Source: Clostridiales bacterium (GTDB lineage Bacteria; Bacillota_A; Clostridia; Oscillospirales; Oscillospiraceae). From it: a DNA stretch of 9,118 bases. Shown one piece after another: positions 5,572 to 9,118 of the stretch. Position 1 is the first letter of the stretch; every line of letters starts with the position of its first letter. Below the pieces are notes generated by a model. The model was given only the letters and a program-made list of their open reading frames with translations, ran no database searches and had not been told where the DNA came from. The translations under genes were made by a program, and so were the position numbers. The stretch covers positions 1 through 9,118 of the forward strand of contig JALFGI010000123.1 of NCBI GenBank assembly GCA_022777455.1, given 5' to 3'.

Positions 5572-8007
5572 TTATGGATGGCGGTGGAACCATTTTTTCA
5601 GGCTGAAGTGCTCCCGGGCCAGGCGGTCCAGCTTTTCCACCGCCAGGATGCTGTAGCGCAGCACCGGCTCCGTGACGATGGCGAACACGCAGAAGAGCAT
5701 GACGCACCGCACCGACATGTGCTGGATGCCGAAAATATCACCCAGCCAGATGCTGCACACCAGTAACCCCACAATACTGCCCTCCAGAATGCACCAGCGC
5801 AGGGGATTCATAGGCTTGCTGATGTGATACAGGATCATGAAGCCCACAATGGCCAGCAGCATGGTGCAGGCGGTGGAGATGTCCCCCTCGTCCACGCCGA
5901 ATACACGGCCGAAGATCACCAGCGCCCCCACCACCACAAAATCCGTCAGGCCTGCAGGCAGGGCCTTGCGCAGCACATTTTGCAGAAAGCTGCCCTGAAT
6001 GGAATCGGAATTGGGCTGCAGGGCCAGGAAGAAGCCGGGGATGCCGATGGTGAACATGCTGATCAGGGACATCTGGGAGGGCTCCAGAGGATAGTTCAGG
6101 GCAAAGCAAGCGGAAAAAACCGCCATCAGGAAGGAGAAGATGTTCTTCACCAAAAACAAACTGGCGGAGCGCTGGATGTTGTTCACCACCCGGCGGCCCT
6201 CCAGCACCACAGAGGGCATGGCGGAAAAGTCCGATTCCAGCAGCACCAGCTGGGAGACCTGGGCCGCCGCGTCGCAGCCGGAGGCCATGGCCACGGAGCA
6301 GTCCGCGTCCTTCAGGGCCAGCACATCGTTCACGCCGTCGCCGGTCATGCCCACGGTATGCCCCGCGCCCTGCAATGCGTGCACCAGCTGCCGCTTCTGC
6401 TCCGGGGTCACCCGGCCAAAGACGGTGTACTGCGTCGCCGCTTCCCGGAGGGCTTCCTCCGTGTCCAGGGTGGAGGCATCGATGCAGCGCTCCGCCCCGG
6501 CAATCCCCGCTTCCATCGCGATCTGGGAGACGGTGAGGGGATTGTCGCCGGAGATGACCTTGACCGTCACCCCCTGGTCGGCAAAATACCGGAAGGTCTC
6601 GGGGGCGTCCCGGCGGATGGGATTTTCCAGCAGGATCAGGCCCATGGGGGTGACCTTTCCCGTCAGGGCCTGGCCGTCGGGGGTGCCGTCATATTTTCCA
6701 AACACCAGCACCCGGTAACCGTCGGCGCTGTAGCTTTCCACCAGGCCGCGGATTTCTTCAAAATCCTCCCGGAGCACAAACTCCGGCGCGCCCAGCACAT
6801 CGCTTTCTTCCTCGTAAACCGCGGCGCAGTATTTATAAGCAGAGGAGAAGGGGACCACGGACTGGGCTGTTTTATCTCCCGGTGTTTTGAAATACCGCTT
6901 CAGCGCCTGCATGGTCACATTTCCCTCCGGCATGGCCGCCACCAGGCTGCCGATGCAGCTCTTCAGGCCCCGGCCCTGGGAAGGATCGAAGCCCGCCAGG
7001 GGGATCACCCCGCTGACCTGCATTTCGTTTTCCGTGATGGTTCCGGTTTTGTCCACGCACAGCACATCCACCCGGGCCAAGGCCTCGATGCACTTCATAT
7101 CGTGGACCAGCACCTTCCGGGAGGCCAGACGCATGACACTGACCACCAACGCCACGCTGGCCAGCAGATACAGTCCCTCCGGGATCATGCCGATCACTGC
7201 CGCCACCATGGAGACGATGCTCTCCCGGAAGGAGGCTCCGGCGAACACGAACTGCTGCACGAACAGCAGCACCCCCATGGGCACAATCAGAATGCCCAGG
7301 ACACCCACCAGCTTATCCAGAATGCGGAGCATTTCGGAACGCTGCTTCCGGTCCATGGCCTTGGCCTCCAGGGTCAGCCGGGAGATGTAGGAATCCGCCC
7401 CCACCCGGTCAAGCCTTGCGTAGCACTCCCCGGACACCACAAAGCTGCCGGACATGAGGGTATCCCCCGGCTCCTTGCGCAGCTCATCCGCCTCGCCGGT
7501 GAGCAGGGCCTCGTTTACCGCAGCGCTGCCCTCCAGCACCACCGCATCGGCACAGATCTGATCCCCGGAGCGGAACAGGACAATGTCGTCCAGCACCAGT
7601 TCCTCCGCCGGGATTTCTTCTTGCTTCCCCTCCCGGACCACCCGGGCCCTGGGGGCGTTCAGCATGGTCAGCGCGTCCAGGGTCTTCTTGGCCCGGATCT
7701 CCTGGACGATGCCGATGAGCAGGTTCGCCACCACCACCGGCAGGAAGGTCAGGCTGCGGAAGGACTCTGCCGCGATGAGCAGCACGGTGAGCACCGCGAA
7801 CACCAGGTTATAATAGGTAAAAAGGTTGCTTTTGATAATGGAACCCACGGTTTTTTCCTGGGGCTTTACCGCAACATTTCCCAGTCCGCTTTCCATGCGC
7901 TGGGCCACCTGCTCCCGGCTGAGCCCCACCGTCACATCGGGATGATAACGAAGGGGGGAGGCCGTTTCGGTGCTCCCGGGTTCCAGTTCTGTTTTTTTCC
8001 GTTTCAT
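5572..8007 (-). CDS. P-type cation-transporting ATPase, CtpE/Exp7-like
   Basis: An 811-residue, apparently complete P-type ATPase that uses ATP to move a cation across the membrane. In order: actuator motif LTGE (169-172), hydrophobic helices before it (about 62-82 and 86-102) and after it (about 232-255), M4 motif IPEGL (275-279), phosphorylation site DKTGTIT (D319), nucleotide-domain GAPEFVL (406-412), GDNPLT (487-492), hinge TGDGVNDVLALKDAD (555-569), then about six C-terminal helices. PEGL and GDGVNDVLALK, instead of the usual GDGVNDAPALK, point to the CtpE/Exp7-type group, linked to calcium in mycobacteria; the ion here is not proven. There is no CPx motif or metal-binding N-domain, which argues against a copper or zinc exporter. 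The ATG at 8007 is favoured because AAGGA lies 7 bases upstream; an in-frame GTG at 8031 falls at the edge of a miniature element. No terminator is evident downstream. Confidence 0.93.
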   Translation of the reverse strand: MKRKKTELEPGSTETASPLRYHPDVTVGLSREQVAQRMESGLGNVAVKPQEKTVGSIIKSNLFTYYNLVFAVLTVLLIAAESFRSLTFLPVVVANLLIGIVQEIRAKKTLDALTMLNAPRARVVREGKQEEIPAEELVLDDIVLFRSGDQICADAVVLEGSAAVNEALLTGEADELRKEPGDTLMSGSFVVSGECYARLDRVGADSYISRLTLEAKAMDRKQRSEMLRILDKLVGVLGILIVPMGVLLFVQQFVFAGASFRESIVSMVAAVIGMIPEGLYLLASVALVVSVMRLASRKVLVHDMKCIEALARVDVLCVDKTGTITENEMQVSGVIPLAGFDPSQGRGLKSCIGSLVAAMPEGNVTMQALKRYFKTPGDKTAQSVVPFSSAYKYCAAVYEEESDVLGAPEFVLREDFEEIRGLVESYSADGYRVLVFGKYDGTPDGQALTGKVTPMGLILLENPIRRDAPETFRYFADQGVTVKVISGDNPLTVSQIAMEAGIAGAERCIDASTLDTEEALREAATQYTVFGRVTPEQKRQLVHALQGAGHTVGMTGDGVNDVLALKDADCSVAMASGCDAAAQVSQLVLLESDFSAMPSVVLEGRRVVNNIQRSASLFLVKNIFSFLMAVFSACFALNYPLEPSQMSLISMFTIGIPGFFLALQPNSDSIQGSFLQNVLRKALPAGLTDFVVVGALVIFGRVFGVDEGDISTACTMLLAIVGFMILYHISKPMNPLRWCILEGSIVGLLVCSIWLGDIFGIQHMSVRCVMLFCVFAIVTEPVLRYSILAVEKLDRLAREHFSLKKWFHRHP

Positions 8008-8029
8008 AGGCCATTCCTTGTCCCAAGGC

Positions 8030-8184
8030 ACCTCTAAAAACTACCCTTTTGCGGTTTGGGCGGATCTTTTGCTCTGACAATTCATTTTGAAAACGCCGCA
8101 ATACACAAAGTATTCCGGTGTTTCCAAAACTTTTGTCAGAACAAAATCTCTCGCCCAAACCATCAAAAAGCAGTTTTTAGAGGT
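8030..8184. mobile_element. 154-bp foldback element (MITE-like) at the 5' end of the ATPase gene
   Basis: Almost the whole stretch is one imperfect inverted repeat. ACCTCTAAAAACT at 8030-8042 pairs with AGTTTTTAGAGGT at 8172-8184; then GGTTTGGGCG pairs with CGCCCAAACC, TCTGACAA with TTGTCAGA, and so on down to AATAC-ACAAA-GTATT at 8100-8114. Pairing is symmetrical about position 8107, and there is no gene. Transcribed in the ATPase direction it would form a very long hairpin ending about 22 bases before the ATPase start codon, just upstream of its ribosome binding site. The ends differ from those of the other elements in the window. Confidence 0.85.
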
Positions 8185-8354
8185 TGCCCCCAAATGATGG
8201 AGTTATCATAACCAATCTTTTCCCGGTTTTCATTAACTTTCCGTAAATGATTGCATGAAGGAGACTGTAACCCAAATATTCCCCGGTCAACGGGACGGAG
8301 ACAGCGGAAATGCGGCAAAGGACCCAGCCCGGCAGATATCATTCTGCTGAACTG
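8185..8354. other. Gene-free spacer between two repeat elements
   Basis: About 170 bases between the foldback element and the 298-bp MITE. Apart from the possible -10 box at 8205-8210 I see no coding sequence, strong hairpin or terminator here. It probably holds whatever promoter the ATPase gene uses. Confidence 0.5.
8205..8210 (-). promoter_or_regulatory. Possible -10 box upstream of the ATPase gene
   Basis: On the minus strand TATGAT is a fair -10 match, but no good -35 box lies 16-18 bases further upstream. If used, the transcript would carry the entire foldback element in its leader. This is a weak call, made because no better promoter was found. Confidence 0.3.
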
Positions 8355-8652
8355 ATACTAATTCTTGATTAAATTCCCATGCGCCACAGACGCGCCACGA
8401 TAAATGAAAGCTTTGGGGCATGGGAATTTTTGTACATCAATTCCGGTTGCCCCGTTAGGGGCGAGGAATTGGTACATTTTCAATTTTACTGTGAAGACTT
8501 TCACAGTAAAATCTTTAATATCAGCTTGGTCTATTGGCGCAATACTGCGTTATCGTCACTTGCCATACATACAGTAGGGCTGCGTTCGGCTGCCTTGTCT
8601 TGCACCAATATCCCTGCGCTGCTGATTAAATCTTTTTATCAAGAATTAGTAT
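8355..8652. mobile_element. 298-bp MITE (long form) with ATACTAATTCTTGAT ends
   Basis: Starts ATACTAATTCTTGATTAAA at 8355 and ends with the inverted match ATCAAGAATTAGTAT at 8652. The right half (8507-8652) is the same sequence as 3593-3738. The left half, missing from the short form, holds three hairpins in a row: AAATTCCCATGC with GCATGGGAATTT (8371-8382 and 8418-8429); TGTACATCAATTCC with GGAATTGGTACA (8431-8444 and 8465-8476), enclosing GCCCC-GTTA-GGGGC; and TTTTACTGTGAA with TTCACAGTAAAA (8484-8495 and 8500-8511). No transposase or credible gene is present, so any movement must depend on an enzyme supplied elsewhere. Confidence 0.87.
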
Positions 8653-8685
8653 AATGTGCATATCGGATTCACTCAGTAAACCAGC

Positions 8686-8900
8686 AAATTGTAATTTAGC
8701 GGGCAGATACGGCAGCACCCCTTGGCTCTCCCTTTGGGAGAGCTGTCAGCCGAACAGGCTGACTGAGAGGGTGCCGCAGAGAAGGCAACGGCATCCTTAC
8801 ACACCGTGATGCCCTCTCAGTCTGCCCCTTACGGGGCAGCCAGCTCCCCCAGAGGGGGAGCCAAGTGGTGCGTCGGTTCCGGTACGCCAAATTACAATTT
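8686..8900. mobile_element. 215-bp MITE with AAATTGTAATTT ends and two inverted hairpin units
   Basis: AAATTGTAATTT at 8686-8697 is perfectly inverted at 8889-8900, and the match goes on inward as rGCG. The inside consists of two copies of one unit facing each other. The first (8721-8771) runs from CTTGGCTC to GAGAGGG with hairpins GGCTCTCCC-TTT-GGGAGAGC and GTCAGCC-GAACA-GGCTGAC. The second, inverted (about 8812-8865), runs from CCCTCTCAG to CCAAG with CTGCCCC-TTAC-GGGGCAG and GCTCCCCC-AGA-GGGGGAGC. From general knowledge, this unit resembles a repeat that is very common in gut Clostridia. The terminal core is shared with the element at 5284-5527. It ends about 50 bases before the methyltransferase start. 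Confidence 0.82.
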
Positions 8901-8952
8901 ATCGAACGCCTGAGCAAAACCGATAAGCACATAGTATAAAAAGGAGACCACC

Positions 8953-9118
8953 ATGGACAAGCGCTCTCAGGACATCAATTCCGAAACCATCGACCGGTGG
9001 TGCGCCGACGGCTGGGAATGGGGCCAGCCCATCACCCACGAAACCTATCTTGCCGCCCAGGCGGGCAGCTGGGATGTGGTCCTCACCCCCACCAAGCCGG
9101 TACCCCATGAATGGTTCG
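8953..9118 (+). CDS. Probable SAM-dependent methyltransferase, N-terminal part (cut by window edge)
   Basis: Only 55 codons are present, beginning MDKRSQDINSETIDRWC and continuing with GWEWGQPITHETYLAAQ and WDVVLTPTKPVPHEWF. This lead segment, with the W-x-W-G-x-P-I-xHE and LTPTKPVP-x-EWF patterns, matches my memory of the N-terminus of a class I SAM-dependent methyltransferase family common in Firmicutes. In that family the glycine-rich SAM-binding loop follows directly, here beyond the window, so the catalytic core is not seen. AAGGAG (8941-8946) sits 6 bases before the ATG and makes the start secure. No clear promoter was found between the MITE end and the start. The methyl acceptor is unknown. 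Confidence 0.7.
   Translation, partial: MDKRSQDINSETIDRWCADGWEWGQPITHETYLAAQAGSWDVVLTPTKPVPHEWF

Noticed and set aside
5824..8037. A 737-codon open frame on the plus strand opposite the P-type ATPase
   Set aside because: The protein is a His/Gln/Gly-rich string with no domain, while the opposite strand encodes every P-type ATPase motif in order.
3593..8652. The repeated 146-bp sequence as a CRISPR or tandem array
   Set aside because: There are only two copies, about 4.9 kb apart, each bounded by inverted ends; no repeat-spacer pattern and no cas genes.
8379..8654. A 91-codon open frame inside the 298-bp MITE
   Set aside because: It runs through hairpins and the right terminal repeat and has no family resemblance. 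The related short element lacks its first half, so it is not conserved as a gene.
8696..8932. A 78-codon open frame in the 215-bp MITE
   Set aside because: It spans both inverted hairpin units and the terminal repeat; the coding appearance comes from GC-rich stems.
8931..8940. TATAAA just before the methyltransferase ribosome binding site as a -10 box
   Set aside because: Transcription would start inside or next to the ribosome binding site, leaving almost no leader, and no -35 box is at the right distance.

Overview
The window looks like chromosomal DNA of a fairly GC-rich gut-type Clostridia member (Oscillospiraceae-like, at low confidence). The coding sequences are GC-rich, ribosome binding sites are AAGGAG-like, the gene families are typical Firmicutes types, and the intergenic gaps are crowded with short hairpin-rich repeats of the kind common in such genomes. 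No tRNA, rRNA, CRISPR array, transposase, integrase or phage gene was seen.

Layout. (1) 1-1269, minus strand: the promoter-proximal end of a polysaccharide or glycolipid operon. Its order is an Alg14/PssD-like subunit, an Alg13/PssE-like subunit, and a family-2 glycosyltransferase that runs off the left edge. All three overlap, and a good promoter sits at 1338-1366. (2) 1270-1805: a divergent intergenic region with one copy of a roughly 100-bp structured repeat and an extended -10 promoter for the next gene. (3) 1806-3578, plus strand: a Uup-type ABC-F ATPase. (4) 3578-3783: a 161-bp miniature inverted-repeat element (MITE) that starts on the last base of the ABC-F stop codon, followed by the peptidase's terminator. 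(5) 3814-5229, minus strand: an M20-family dipeptidase (PepV-like) with all expected metal ligands. (6) 5230-5571: a second miniature element carrying the other copy of the structured repeat in inverted orientation. (7) 5572-8007, minus strand: a complete P-type cation ATPase of the CtpE/Exp7-like type. (8) 8008-8952: nearly a kilobase without genes, holding three different foldback elements, one of them the full-length 298-bp relative of the 161-bp element. (9) 8953-9118, plus strand: the start of a probable SAM-dependent methyltransferase.

The protein-coding genes are ordinary housekeeping and envelope functions and do not form one pathway. The two glycosyltransferase subunits and the family-2 enzyme belong together; the ABC-F protein, peptidase, ATPase and methyltransferase look like independent transcription units. 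What is unusual is the intergenic material. At least four intact non-autonomous elements of three terminal-repeat types fill the gaps. Two types recur within the window with different internal cargo, and a conserved, possibly RNA-forming module is present twice. I saw no convincing new protein-based system; the mobile or structured repeat family is the best lead.
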